The translations under genes were made by a program, and so were the position numbers. From the NCBI RefSeq assembly GCF_019219825.1, contig NZ_JAHUXH010000015.1, positions 1 to 64,000 on the forward strand: a DNA stretch of 64,000 nt, in the 5' to 3' direction. A model generated the notes under the pieces. That model was not told where the DNA came from. It saw only the letters and a program-made list of their open reading frames with translations, and searched no databases. This document shows, one piece after another, positions 51,915 to 60,620 of the stretch. Origin of the DNA: Streptomyces sp. TRM70350 (GTDB taxonomy: Bacteria; Actinomycetota; Actinomycetes; Streptomycetales; Streptomycetaceae). The stretch's first letter is position 1, and each line of letters opens with the position of its first letter.

Positions 51915-53119
51915 CCACCGCCCTTGACGCCGCCCGCGCCACGGACATCCTCGACTTCCCGTTCTCGTGGGACGGGACGCGGGTGCCCGCCGCGGTGGAG
52001 GAACTGCGCGCCACGACCCCGGTGCGGCGGGTCCGGACCATCGCCGGCGACGAGGCCTGGCTGGTGTCCTCGCACAGCCTGTGCCGAAAGGTCCTGGAGG
52101 ACGACCGGTTCTCCCTGAAGGACACCTCCGCCCCCGGCGTCCCGCGCCAGTACGCCCTGACGATCCCGCCCGAGGTCGTGAACAACATGGGCAACATCAC
52201 CGGCGCCGGCCTGCGCCGGGCGGTGATGAAGGCGCTCAACCCCAAGGCGCCGGGCCTGACCGACTGGATGCGCGCCGAGGCCGAGCGCCTCGTCGACGGC
52301 CTCGTCGAGGCCGGGCCCACCGCGGATCTGCGGGCCGCGTTCTGCGATCCGTACTCGGCCGGGATGCACTGCCGGATCCTCGGCATCCCGCAGAGCGAGT
52401 CGCCGCGGTTCCTGCGCAGCCTCGACATCGCGTTCATGAACTCGCCGTGCCCCGTCACCGGCGCGAAGATCAACTGGGACCGGGACATCTGCAGCATGAC
52501 CGCGCTGCTGAACGATCCCGCGACCCAGGGCCTGATGGGCGAGCTCGCCACCCTGCGCGACGACCCCGACTACGCGCACCTGACGGACGAGATGCTGGCC
52601 ACCGTCGGCGTCACCATGTTCGGCGCGGGCGTCATCTCCACCTCCGGCTTCCTCGCCATGGCGCTGGTCCACCTGCTCGTCCACCGCGCCACCTGGGACG
52701 TGCTGCGCGACCACCCGGAACTGCTCGACCGAGGGGTGGAGGAGCTGCTGCGGGTCAACCTCTCCATCGGTGACGCCCTGCCCCGCCTGGCACTCGCCGA
52801 CATCCGGCTGGGCGACGTGGAGGTGAGGCGGGGCGAGCTCGTCCTGGTCCTGGTCGAGGGCGCCAACCTCGACCCGGAGAAGTTCCCCAACCCGCACCGC
52901 TTCGACGTGCACCGCGAGAACGCCGCCGACCACCTCTCCTTCGGCGGCGGCTCCCACTACTGCCCGGCGACCGCCCTGGGCCGCGCCCACGCCCGGATCG
53001 CACTGGAGGTGCTCCAGCGGCGGCTGCCGGACCTGAGTCTCGCCGTGCCGGTGGAGCAGCTCGTGTGGCGTACGGGCTTCATGAAGCGCATCCCCGAGCG
53101 GCTGCCGGTGGCCTGGTAG
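51911..53119 (+). CDS. CYP121-family cytochrome P450 (diketopiperazine oxidase)
   Basis: 402 residues. The I-helix TMFGAGVISTSGFLAMA lacks the usual acid-Thr pair, as does CYP121 of Mycobacterium tuberculosis (GAGVISTGSF). The K-helix is VEELLRVNLSIGD (ExxR), the heme loop FGGGSHYCPATALGRAHA, and the C-terminal VWRTGFMKRIPERLPVAW matches CYP121. Family members couple, dimerise or nucleobase-conjugate cyclodipeptides. ATG 51911 overlaps the synthase stop, so the two are made together. The oxidation is not predictable further. Confidence 0.93.
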   Translation: MTTALDAARATDILDFPFSWDGTRVPAAVEELRATTPVRRVRTIAGDEAWLVSSHSLCRKVLEDDRFSLKDTSAPGVPRQYALTIPPEVVNNMGNITGAGLRRAVMKALNPKAPGLTDWMRAEAERLVDGLVEAGPTADLRAAFCDPYSAGMHCRILGIPQSESPRFLRSLDIAFMNSPCPVTGAKINWDRDICSMTALLNDPATQGLMGELATLRDDPDYAHLTDEMLATVGVTMFGAGVISTSGFLAMALVHLLVHRATWDVLRDHPELLDRGVEELLRVNLSIGDALPRLALADIRLGDVEVRRGELVLVLVEGANLDPEKFPNPHRFDVHRENAADHLSFGGGSHYCPATALGRAHARIALEVLQRRLPDLSLAVPVEQLVWRTGFMKRIPERLPVAW

Positions 53120-53127
53120 CACGGCGT

Positions 53128-53160
53128 CGTCCCCGTCCCGCCGTCCCTGGGACGGGGACG
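53128..53160. terminator. Bidirectional terminator
   Basis: Perfect 12-bp arms CGTCCCCGTCCC (53128-53139) and GGGACGGGGACG (53149-53160) with a nine-base loop, between the P450 and transporter stops. Confidence 0.8.
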
Positions 53161-53169
53161 CCCCGCTCG

Positions 53170-54726
53170 TCAGTCCTCGGCGACCAGCGCCGGTGTCGAC
53201 GGCGTCAGCACCTCACCGCGGAAGAACGCCGGGCTGCGGTACCGCATCACCGACATGATCACCAGGCCGAGGGCCAGCAGCCCCACGCCGATCACGAACA
53301 CCGACCCCACACCCAGCACGGACGAGCCGCTGCCGTACGCCGGGTCCCGCATGTCGACCAGCGTCTTGCCGAACACCGCCGCCAGCAGCACCCCGCCGAC
53401 CACCGGGAACAGCCCCTTGAACACCAGGTCGCGGCCGGAGCGCAGCAGCTCCGCACGGAAGTACCAGGCGCAGGCGAAGGCCGTCAGGGCGTAGTAGAAG
53501 CAGATCATCAGGCCGAGCGCGTAGATGGTGTCCACCAGCACGTGCTCGCTGACCAGCGTCATCACCGTGTAGAACACGCCGGTCGCGACACCCGCGGTCA
53601 CCGTGGCCCGCCCGGGCGTCCTGAAGCGCCGGTGCACCCGGGCGTACGAGGCCGGCAGCGCCTCGTACGTCGACATCGCCAGCACCGTACGCGCCACCGG
53701 GATGAACGTGGTCTGCAGGCTGGCCGCGGCCGAGGCGAGCACCGCGACGAAGAGGAGGACGCCGAGCGCGGGGCCCATCACGGGGCCCGCCAGCGCGGCG
53801 AAGACGTTGCCGGAGGTCTCCGGGTTGGCGAGGCCGAGCCCCTGGTCGCCGGAGCCGACGACCATCTGCGCCGCCACACCGGTGGCCAGGTACGAGCCCA
53901 CCAGCACCACCATGGCGACCAGCGCCGCGCGGCCGGGGGTGCGGCTGCTGCCGCTGGTCTCCTCGTTGGCGGTCAGGCAGGCGTCCCAGCCCCAGTACAT
54001 GAAGATCGACAGCGACAGACCGGCGGTGAACGCGGCGAAGGACTGCACGGCGAACGGATTCAGCCACGACCACGAGAAGTCCGCCGAGGTCGGGAACTCG
54101 GCGCTCCCCGCCTTCCCGAAGGCCATCGCCACGAAGACCGCCAGCACCAGCAGCTGCAACGCCACCAGCGCGTACTGCACACCCTTGGTCGCGGTCATGC
54201 CCCGGTAGCTGATCACCGTCGCCACCGCGATCAGAGCCAGACAGGTCACGATGTGGACGGCCTTGTTCCCGTCCAGCGCGGCGACGGACTCACTGCCCGT
54301 GATCTCGCCCGCGAGCAGCCAGAAGTACGAGGTGGCCACACCGGCCAGGTTGGACAGCACGATGATCGTGGCGATCACCAGCCCCCAGCCGCACATCCAG
54401 CCCACGCGCGGCCCGAACGCCTTCACCGTCCAGGTGAACGAGGTGCCGCAGTCCGGCATCGCCTTGTTCAGCTCGCGGTACGCGAAGGCCACCAGCAGCA
54501 TCGGCAGAAAGCCCGCGAGGAACACGGCGGGCATCTGCACGCCCACCTCGCCCGCCGTGGAGCCGAGCGTCGAGGTGAGGCAGTACACCGGGGCCACGGT
54601 GGACACTCCGATGACCGCGCTGCCCAGCAGGCCGACGGAGTTCCCGCTCAGGCCCTTGGCGCGCATCCCCCCGGCGGGGGGCGCACCCATGTCTCCGGCC
54701 CGGGGCCGTACGTCCAGCTGAGTCAT
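53170..54726 (-). CDS. APC-family transporter
   Basis: 518 residues, about 12-14 membrane helices. The N-terminus GLSGNSVGLLGSAVIGVSTV APVYCLTSTLGS is typical of APC permeases for amino acids or polyamines. It converges with the cyclodipeptide operon through a terminator. It may import an amino acid precursor, but nothing specific shows that. ATG 54726 (MTQLDVRPRAGDM) is the likely start. Confidence 0.9.
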   Translation of the reverse strand: MTQLDVRPRAGDMGAPPAGGMRAKGLSGNSVGLLGSAVIGVSTVAPVYCLTSTLGSTAGEVGVQMPAVFLAGFLPMLLVAFAYRELNKAMPDCGTSFTWTVKAFGPRVGWMCGWGLVIATIIVLSNLAGVATSYFWLLAGEITGSESVAALDGNKAVHIVTCLALIAVATVISYRGMTATKGVQYALVALQLLVLAVFVAMAFGKAGSAEFPTSADFSWSWLNPFAVQSFAAFTAGLSLSIFMYWGWDACLTANEETSGSSRTPGRAALVAMVVLVGSYLATGVAAQMVVGSGDQGLGLANPETSGNVFAALAGPVMGPALGVLLFVAVLASAAASLQTTFIPVARTVLAMSTYEALPASYARVHRRFRTPGRATVTAGVATGVFYTVMTLVSEHVLVDTIYALGLMICFYYALTAFACAWYFRAELLRSGRDLVFKGLFPVVGGVLLAAVFGKTLVDMRDPAYGSGSSVLGVGSVFVIGVGLLALGLVIMSVMRYRSPAFFRGEVLTPSTPALVAED

Positions 54727-54823
54727 GAACAGGACGTTAAATCCTGCGGTTTCCGTGCCCACTCGACGTGACGTCAGCCCGGCTGGCGGCTCAAAACTCG
54801 ATCATTCGATGGCGTAACGCGAA

Positions 54824-54839
54824 TCAATCCTTCGATTGA
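54824..54839. promoter_or_regulatory. Inverted repeat upstream of the APC transporter
   Basis: TCAATCCTTCGATTGA: arms TCAATC/GATTGA with a four-base spacer, about 100 bases upstream of the transporter start in an AT-rich pocket. A likely operator of unknown regulator. Confidence 0.5.
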
Positions 54840-54976
54840 AAGGCTAGTGATAGGGGTTGTGTCGGACTTCCAAAGTCGACTTCCCGGTGTCCGATATTCG
54901 GTAATCGCAGCGAGGCCCGATGTGGCGCGTTGCGGCCTTTCCGTGTGATCCGCGCCACACCGGGTCTCGCGCCCGT

Positions 54977-57253
54977 TCACACACGTGCGGCGAACCGCTC
55001 CCACACCCGGTGGCTCTTCATCAGCCCCGTGACCTCCTCCAGCACTCCGGTGCCGGTCTCACCGGTCACCACGCCGGGCGCGTCGGCGGGGACGCCCGCC
55101 GCCTCCAGCGCGGACCGCGCGCCCGCCCAGCCGCCGATCGCCTTGCCGTGCCGGAACGCCTCGCCCAGCATCAGCAGTACCCGCGGGTCCGTGGGCCGCG
55201 CGCCGTTCGGCTCGCCGTTGCCCGCCTTGGCGTCCCGGGAGCCGTAGGCGTCGCCGCCCGGCCCCGGCACGCCCGCCAGCAGCAGGGCGTCGAACTCGAT
55301 CGAGCGGGCCGTGGCGAACGTCCGCTGCACGGTGATCGGCTCCCCCTCGGGGTCGAGCTTGCCGCCGGAGGGAGCGATCACCAGGGGCACCATCCCGCCC
55401 CTCAGCACGATCTCGCGCACCACGCGCACCCCGTCCAGGTCGCCCGCCCCGTCGGTGACGATCCCGACGATCCGGCCGTCCAGCGGCCAGGCGCGGCCGA
55501 CCTGGGACAGTGCCGGAGACGGCTCGACGGCCTCGATCGGCACCGTCGGCTCGGGCGCCGGCAGCCCCAGACCGGCGGCGACGGGCTGGCACAGCTCGGG
55601 GTCGATATTGGCCAGCACCTGCAGCCCCCGCTCCTTGATGGCCTGCTCGTAGCACTTGCCCAGCTCGAAGGTGTACGCGGCGACGATGTGCTCCCGCTCC
55701 ACCGGGCTCATGCTCCGCCAGAACCGCCGGGGCTGGCTGAAGTGGTCCGCGAACGACGCCGGTGCCTCCCGGACCTTCTGCGCCCGCGGCACCGTCACCG
55801 GCGCCTCGATGTAGGCGTGGGTGTCCGCACCCGCCAGGAACGGGCAGCCGCCGTCCAGCGAGTTCGGCCGGTAGGGTGCCGCCCCGCTGTGCACGGCCGT
55901 CTGGTGCATGCCGTCGCGCAGCATGTCGTTGATCGGCGCGTGCGGGCGGTTGACCGGGATCTGCGCGAAGTTCGGCCCGCCCAGGCGGGTGATCTGCGTG
56001 TCCAGATAGGAGAACAGCCGCCCCGCCAGCAGCGGGTCGTCGGTGATGTCGATGCCGGGCACGAGATGGCCGGGGTGGAAGGCCACCTGCTCCGTCTCGG
56101 CGAAGAAGTTGGTCGGATTGGCGTTCAGCGTCAGCAGCCCGACCGGCTGCACCGGCGCCAGCTCCTCGGGGACGATGTTCGTCGGGTCCAGCAGATCGAT
56201 GCCCTCGAACGTCTGCTCGGGCGTGTCCGGGAACGTCTGGATGCCCAGCTCCCACTGCGGGTACGCCCCCGCCTCGATGGCGTCGGCGAGATCACGCCGG
56301 TGGAAGTCGGGGTCGACGCCGCCCGCGATCTGGGCCTCCTCCCACACCAGGGAGTGCACGCCCAGCTTCGGCTTCCAGTGGAACTTCACCAGCGTGGTCG
56401 CGCCCTCGGCGTTCACCAGCCGGAAGGTGTGCACCCCGAAGCCCTCCATCATGCGGAACGACCTGGGGATGCCCCGGTCGGACATGTTCCACAGCGTGTG
56501 GTGGGTGGCCTCGGTGTGCAGGGTGACGAAGTCCCAGAACGTGTCGTGCGCGCTCTGCGCCTGCGGGATCTCCCGGTCCGGATGCGGCTTCCCGGCGTGG
56601 ATGATGTCGGGGAACTTGATCGCGTCCTGGATGAAGAACACCGGGATGTTGTTGCCGACCAGGTCGAAGACGCCCTCACCGGTGTAGAACTTCGTCGCGA
56701 ATCCCCGGGTGTCGCGGACCGTGTCGGCCGAGCCGCGCGAGCCCAGCACGGTGGAGAACCGCACGAACACCGGCGTCTCGGCGTCCTTCTGCAGGAAGGC
56801 GGCCTTGGTGACGCTCGCCGCGCTGCCGTAGCCCTGGAAGACGCCGTGGGCGGCGGCGCCGCGCGCGTGCACGACCCGCTCGGGGATGCGCTCGTGGTCG
56901 AAGTGGGTGATCTTCTCCCGCAGGTGGTGGTCCTGCAGCAGGACCGGCCCGCGGGCGCCGGCCTTGAGGGAGTGATCGGTGTCGTGGAGCCGGTTGCCCT
57001 GGGCGGTGGTCAGATACGGGTCGCCCTGCCCCTGCGTCGTCGGGTCGGCCCCGGTCGGGATGCCGGTGGGGCTCACCGTCGCGGGAGCGGCCTGGTCGGG
57101 CTTGGGCGGCAGCGGGTCCCGGACGTCGGTGGGTTCGTGCACGGGCGGCGACTCGGCTCCGGGCCGGCCCGGGACGCCCTCCGCGGGCCCGTCGTCGCCC
57201 AGGGCGGCAGCGGCTTTGTCGGCCACGGCTTTGATGGGGTTCTTGTCGCTCAT
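54977..57253 (-). CDS. katE: Large-subunit catalase KatE (HPII type)
   Basis: 758 residues. A long acidic N-terminal tail, then the core: active His in RVVHARGAAAHGVFQGYG, Asn in FDLVGNNIPVFFIQ, and the heme Tyr in RLFSYLDTQITRLGG. The C-terminal 180 residues form the flavodoxin/DJ-1-like domain (IVGIVTDGAGDLDGVRVVRE) of large catalases. It detoxifies H2O2 in the cytosol. ATG 57253 is chosen; the long frame beyond it toward 58756 is a shadow. A GTTC-N14-GGGTAC promoter lies upstream. Confidence 0.95.
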   Translation of the reverse strand: MSDKNPIKAVADKAAAALGDDGPAEGVPGRPGAESPPVHEPTDVRDPLPPKPDQAAPATVSPTGIPTGADPTTQGQGDPYLTTAQGNRLHDTDHSLKAGARGPVLLQDHHLREKITHFDHERIPERVVHARGAAAHGVFQGYGSAASVTKAAFLQKDAETPVFVRFSTVLGSRGSADTVRDTRGFATKFYTGEGVFDLVGNNIPVFFIQDAIKFPDIIHAGKPHPDREIPQAQSAHDTFWDFVTLHTEATHHTLWNMSDRGIPRSFRMMEGFGVHTFRLVNAEGATTLVKFHWKPKLGVHSLVWEEAQIAGGVDPDFHRRDLADAIEAGAYPQWELGIQTFPDTPEQTFEGIDLLDPTNIVPEELAPVQPVGLLTLNANPTNFFAETEQVAFHPGHLVPGIDITDDPLLAGRLFSYLDTQITRLGGPNFAQIPVNRPHAPINDMLRDGMHQTAVHSGAAPYRPNSLDGGCPFLAGADTHAYIEAPVTVPRAQKVREAPASFADHFSQPRRFWRSMSPVEREHIVAAYTFELGKCYEQAIKERGLQVLANIDPELCQPVAAGLGLPAPEPTVPIEAVEPSPALSQVGRAWPLDGRIVGIVTDGAGDLDGVRVVREIVLRGGMVPLVIAPSGGKLDPEGEPITVQRTFATARSIEFDALLLAGVPGPGGDAYGSRDAKAGNGEPNGARPTDPRVLLMLGEAFRHGKAIGGWAGARSALEAAGVPADAPGVVTGETGTGVLEEVTGLMKSHRVWERFAARV

Positions 57254-57291
57254 TGCACTCCCAGGAGAAGGAAGATCGACGTCTGACCTGA

Positions 57292-57315
57292 GTACCCGAA
57301 GCCCCCGGACCGAAC
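57292..57315 (-). promoter_or_regulatory. SigB-type promoter of katE
   Basis: Minus strand reads GTTC, 14 bases, GGGTAC, ending 39 bases before the katE start. This is close to the Streptomyces SigB consensus, for which catB/katE-type catalase is a classic target. Confidence 0.6.
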
Positions 57316-57367
57316 CGCCCGCATTTCGGCTGGTTGAAGGACCCCGCCCGCGTGCACCTGAGGACGT

Positions 57368-58519
57368 ATGCGAGGGATACGAGCGACGGTGCGCACGGTC
57401 CGGCGCCGCCACGGCGCCGCCGTGGAGGCGGTACGGCGGGCGTGCGCCGCCCCCGGCCGGGAGCGGGACCTGGCGGTGCAGGTGGTGAAGGCGGCGCTGG
57501 CCGCGTGGGTGGCCTGGGCGGTGGTGGGGTGGTGGCTCCGGGCGCCCATGGCGTTCGTGGCGCCCTGGGTGGCGGTCGTCCTGGTGGAGTCGACGGTGTA
57601 CCGGTCGGTGGCGCACGGACTGCAGCAACTGGCGGCCATCGCGTTCGGCACGGCGGCGGCCACCGTGGGCGTGCTGTCCCTGGACAACGCCATGGCCGCG
57701 ATGGCCCTGGTCCTGCCGGTGGCGGTGCTGCTGGGCAGCTGGCGGCACCTGGGCAGCCAGGGCATCTACGCCGCCACCGGAGCACTGTTCGTGCTCACCG
57801 ACCCGAACGTCACGGTCATCCGCTCGGGGGCCCGGATCGCCGAGGCCGTCTTCGGCGCGCTGGTGGGCATCGCGGTCAACGCGCTGATCCGCCCGCCGGT
57901 GTATCTGCGCAACACGCGGGCCGCCCTCGAAGACGCGGCGGGCGAGGCCCACGACATCCTGTCGGCCGTCGCCGAAGGGCTCCGGCAGGACGCGTGGGAC
58001 GGCCACCGGGCCGAGGGGTGGCACGAACGGGCGCTGCGGCTGAGCCGGTTGGTGGACCAGGCCCGCTCCTCCCTGGGCTGGAGCCGGGAGAGCCTGCGCG
58101 TCAACCCGCTCCGCCGGCGCTCCGGGCCCTCGCCCGGCCAGGCGTACGACGACGCCGTCGCCGTCCTCGACTACGTGGCCGTCCACACCGCGGGCGTGAC
58201 CCGCACCGTCATGGAGGCCGCCGAGAAGCATCGCGGCGCGGCCCGGCCCGATCCGCGGATCGCGGGCCCGTACGCCGACTTCCTGCAGCGTGCCGCGAAG
58301 GCGATCCATCTGTACGCCCGGACCCGCTTCGGCGACGGATCCGAGGACGAGCTGCGGGAGGCCGTAGGGAAACTCGACCGGGCCCTGAACGCCCTGCGGC
58401 AGCTGCTGCCCGGATCGGTTCCGTACGACGCCGAGGCGCTGGCCATCCACGGCGCGCTGCTGGCGCAGGCGAGCCGCCTGGCCGAACAGTTGCCCCGGGA
58501 CGCACGGCCCGGGGAGTGA
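57368..58519 (+). CDS. FUSC/aromatic-acid-exporter-like membrane protein
   Basis: 383 residues. The N-terminal half has about five helices (VVKAALAAWVAWAVVGWWLR; AMALVLPVAVLLGSWRHLG) and the C-terminal half is cytosolic and helical (SRLVDQARSSLGWSRESLRV). This resembles the FUSC/YccS exporter family; the cargo is unknown. GAGGAC precedes the ATG. Divergent from katE. Confidence 0.85.
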   Translation: MRGIRATVRTVRRRHGAAVEAVRRACAAPGRERDLAVQVVKAALAAWVAWAVVGWWLRAPMAFVAPWVAVVLVESTVYRSVAHGLQQLAAIAFGTAAATVGVLSLDNAMAAMALVLPVAVLLGSWRHLGSQGIYAATGALFVLTDPNVTVIRSGARIAEAVFGALVGIAVNALIRPPVYLRNTRAALEDAAGEAHDILSAVAEGLRQDAWDGHRAEGWHERALRLSRLVDQARSSLGWSRESLRVNPLRRRSGPSPGQAYDDAVAVLDYVAVHTAGVTRTVMEAAEKHRGAARPDPRIAGPYADFLQRAAKAIHLYARTRFGDGSEDELREAVGKLDRALNALRQLLPGSVPYDAEALAIHGALLAQASRLAEQLPRDARPGE

Positions 58520-59080
58520 CGCCCTGTCACCTGCCGTCCGCTGCTGCTGTCGCCGCCGACCCCGCGGCCGAAGAAGCGCTGACCGGGTCGACGGGAGCAG
58601 CGATATGGAGCAGTCAGGCACTTCCGCCCTGCCGGAGGGCGCGGTGACGGACGACGCGGACCGCGGCGTCGCGCTCGCGAGCCCGCCGTCCCCCTCCTCG
58701 ACCCCCGCCGGGACCCCGGCAGCGCCCCGGTGACGCCGGCCCACCTGATGACCCACCGAACGGCCGGGGGCGCCTCGTGGGAGGACTGCTCACCGAGCAC
58801 GTCCTGCGACCCCCTGCGCCTGCACACCACCGCCCTGCGGCCGAACGGCCCGCACCTGGACGCCGTCGGGCACACCAAGGCCGGCGCTTCCACAGCGGCG
58901 CGACCCTCGGCCGGCAGGCCCTCCCGGGCTTCCGGCCGGACACCGGCACGGCCGTCGCGGCGCTGCGCACCCGCCGATTCCGTGCCGGGGATCCGTTCGT
59001 GGCGGCGGCCTACGCACTGCTGGCGGAGACGGCGCAGGGCCCCGTCCGATGCCATCGCCTCCCGCAGGACCGCAGGACCG
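58520..59080. other. Gene-poor stretch with a possible gene remnant
   Basis: About 560 bases without a convincing gene. In one frame ATLGRQALPGFRPDTGTAVA and AGDPFVAAAYALLAETAQGP look protein-like but have no start, flanking domains or known family to me. It may be the decayed C-terminus of a gene, or chance. It lies between the FUSC gene and the leftward protease. Confidence 0.4.
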
Positions 59081-60457
59081 TCACATGCGCTGCCACAGCG
59101 CCGGCGTGGCGGCCGGGGTCCACACGCCCTGCGCCTGGTGGGACTGCAGGCACTGGTACCGGACGCCGCCGTAGGTCACCGTCGCACCGACGGGGTAGAC
59201 ACGTCCGGCGGTCCAGCCGTCGGGTGCGTCGCCGTCCTGCTGGTCCGGTGCCCCGGCCCCGGTGGACGCCGTCTTCAGGGTGAGCCCGAAGTCGCTGAGG
59301 ACCGGGTTGAGCGGCTGGTAGAACGTCGTACCACCGCTCGTGCAGTCACCGGAGCCGCCGGAGGTCATGCCCTGTCCCTGGGCGCCCGAGACGAACGGCC
59401 CCCCGGAGTCGCCCGGCTCGGCGCACACCGTCGTCCGGGTCAGCCCCGCCACGACACCCTCGGAGTAGCTGACGCTCGTGCCGTGCTGCTGGATCGTGCC
59501 GCACTGCCAGCCCGAGGTGGAGCCGGAACGGCACACCGACGCCCCGACCGGCGCCTCGACCGAGCCGCCGATCTGCACGGTCCGGCCAGCCGCGCCGTGG
59601 ACGTCGGCGGTGGCGGTCCAGTTCGCGTTCACGGCGACCCACGCCATGTCCTCGCCGGGGAACGTGGAGGACTGGAAGGTGCCCTGGTCGGCCCGGTTGT
59701 AGCCGGTGGTCCGGTCGCCCCGGTCACCGCAGTGCCCGGCGGTGGCGAAGCCCTCCGTCAGGCCCTTGGTGACCGAGAAGCCGACCGAGCAGCGGGCGCC
59801 GCCGTTGACGTAGTAGGCGTCGCCACCGGTGATGTTCTCCATCAGCTGCGGCCGGTTCACCGACAGCCGTACGGCCACCTGCTGTGCGTCGAGACCGGCG
59901 GCCTCGACGAAGGCGGCCCCGGCCTGCCTGCTCATGGCCTCGACCACGACCCGGTTCTTCGGCACGTCGACGTACCACAGCGGCGCGTTCCGCGTGCTGA
60001 CACGTGACGCGGCCTTGTCCAGCTTGCCCTTGACGGCCGTGAGATCGGCCAGGGACGCCTTGACGACCGCTGCCTTCGCGCCCTGCCCCTGGATGGTGGT
60101 CACGTCCGCCTCGCTGGTGGTCGCGACGGTGAGCGTGCCCGAGGTGACACCGCTCAGCCAGGCCCCGGCGAACCGTTTGCCCAGCGCGAGGCGGAGGCGA
60201 CCGGCACGGGTGCCCGCCTCCGCCTCGTTCACCAGCCGCGTCGCCGCCTGCTGCTCGGTCAGGCCGAGGTCGCGCTCCATCGCGCGCAGCACCTCCGCCG
60301 ACGGCTTGTCGGCCCCGAGCGTCTGCGCCGCCGAGGGCAGCGGCCCCGCCGCGGGCGGCGGCTCGGCGGCCGCGGTCGAACAGATTCCGCTCAGCAACAG
60401 CGTGCCGACCGCGATCAGGGCCGTGCGGCGCCCGATCGCGGCATGTCTGTGCACCAT
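59081..60457 (-). CDS. Secreted S1 protease with chitin-binding domain (streptogrisin C type)
   Basis: 458 residues. Signal peptide (TALIAVGTLLLSGICSTAAA), a prodomain with LGLTEQQAATRLVNEAEAGT, and an S1 protease with His in FATAGHCGDRG, Asp in PGEDMAWVAV and Ser in EPGDSGGPFVSG. The last 48 residues, GWTAGRVYPVGATVTYGGVR YQCLQSHQAQ, are a CBM5/12-type chitin-binding domain. Matches streptogrisin C organisation. GGAAGGAG precedes ATG 60457. Export via Sec, then self-cleavage. Confidence 0.95.
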   Translation of the reverse strand: MVHRHAAIGRRTALIAVGTLLLSGICSTAAAEPPPAAGPLPSAAQTLGADKPSAEVLRAMERDLGLTEQQAATRLVNEAEAGTRAGRLRLALGKRFAGAWLSGVTSGTLTVATTSEADVTTIQGQGAKAAVVKASLADLTAVKGKLDKAASRVSTRNAPLWYVDVPKNRVVVEAMSRQAGAAFVEAAGLDAQQVAVRLSVNRPQLMENITGGDAYYVNGGARCSVGFSVTKGLTEGFATAGHCGDRGDRTTGYNRADQGTFQSSTFPGEDMAWVAVNANWTATADVHGAAGRTVQIGGSVEAPVGASVCRSGSTSGWQCGTIQQHGTSVSYSEGVVAGLTRTTVCAEPGDSGGPFVSGAQGQGMTSGGSGDCTSGGTTFYQPLNPVLSDFGLTLKTASTGAGAPDQQDGDAPDGWTAGRVYPVGATVTYGGVRYQCLQSHQAQGVWTPAATPALWQRM

Positions 60458-60620
60458 GCGAAAGGTCTCCTTCCAGTCGGGTACGGGGAGAAACCGTCCC
60501 AAGGCCCTAGGGCTTGCCTGGAAGGGACCACAGAATGTCAATCGCGCAGGTGTTTCGCGCTTTGGTGATGCGGAGGGGCGCCAAGTGCAGTACGCGGTGC
60601 GGCACCCACGACGTCCGGGG

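Noticed and set aside
57254..58756. N-terminal extension of the katE frame
   Set aside because: It is antisense to the FUSC gene and no catalase has such a tail; ATG 57253 gives the family length.
60504..60513. GCCCTAGGGC palindrome upstream of the protease
   Set aside because: Only 10 bp and very GC-rich; it could be chance, and it lies in an untranslated leader with no other sign of regulation.
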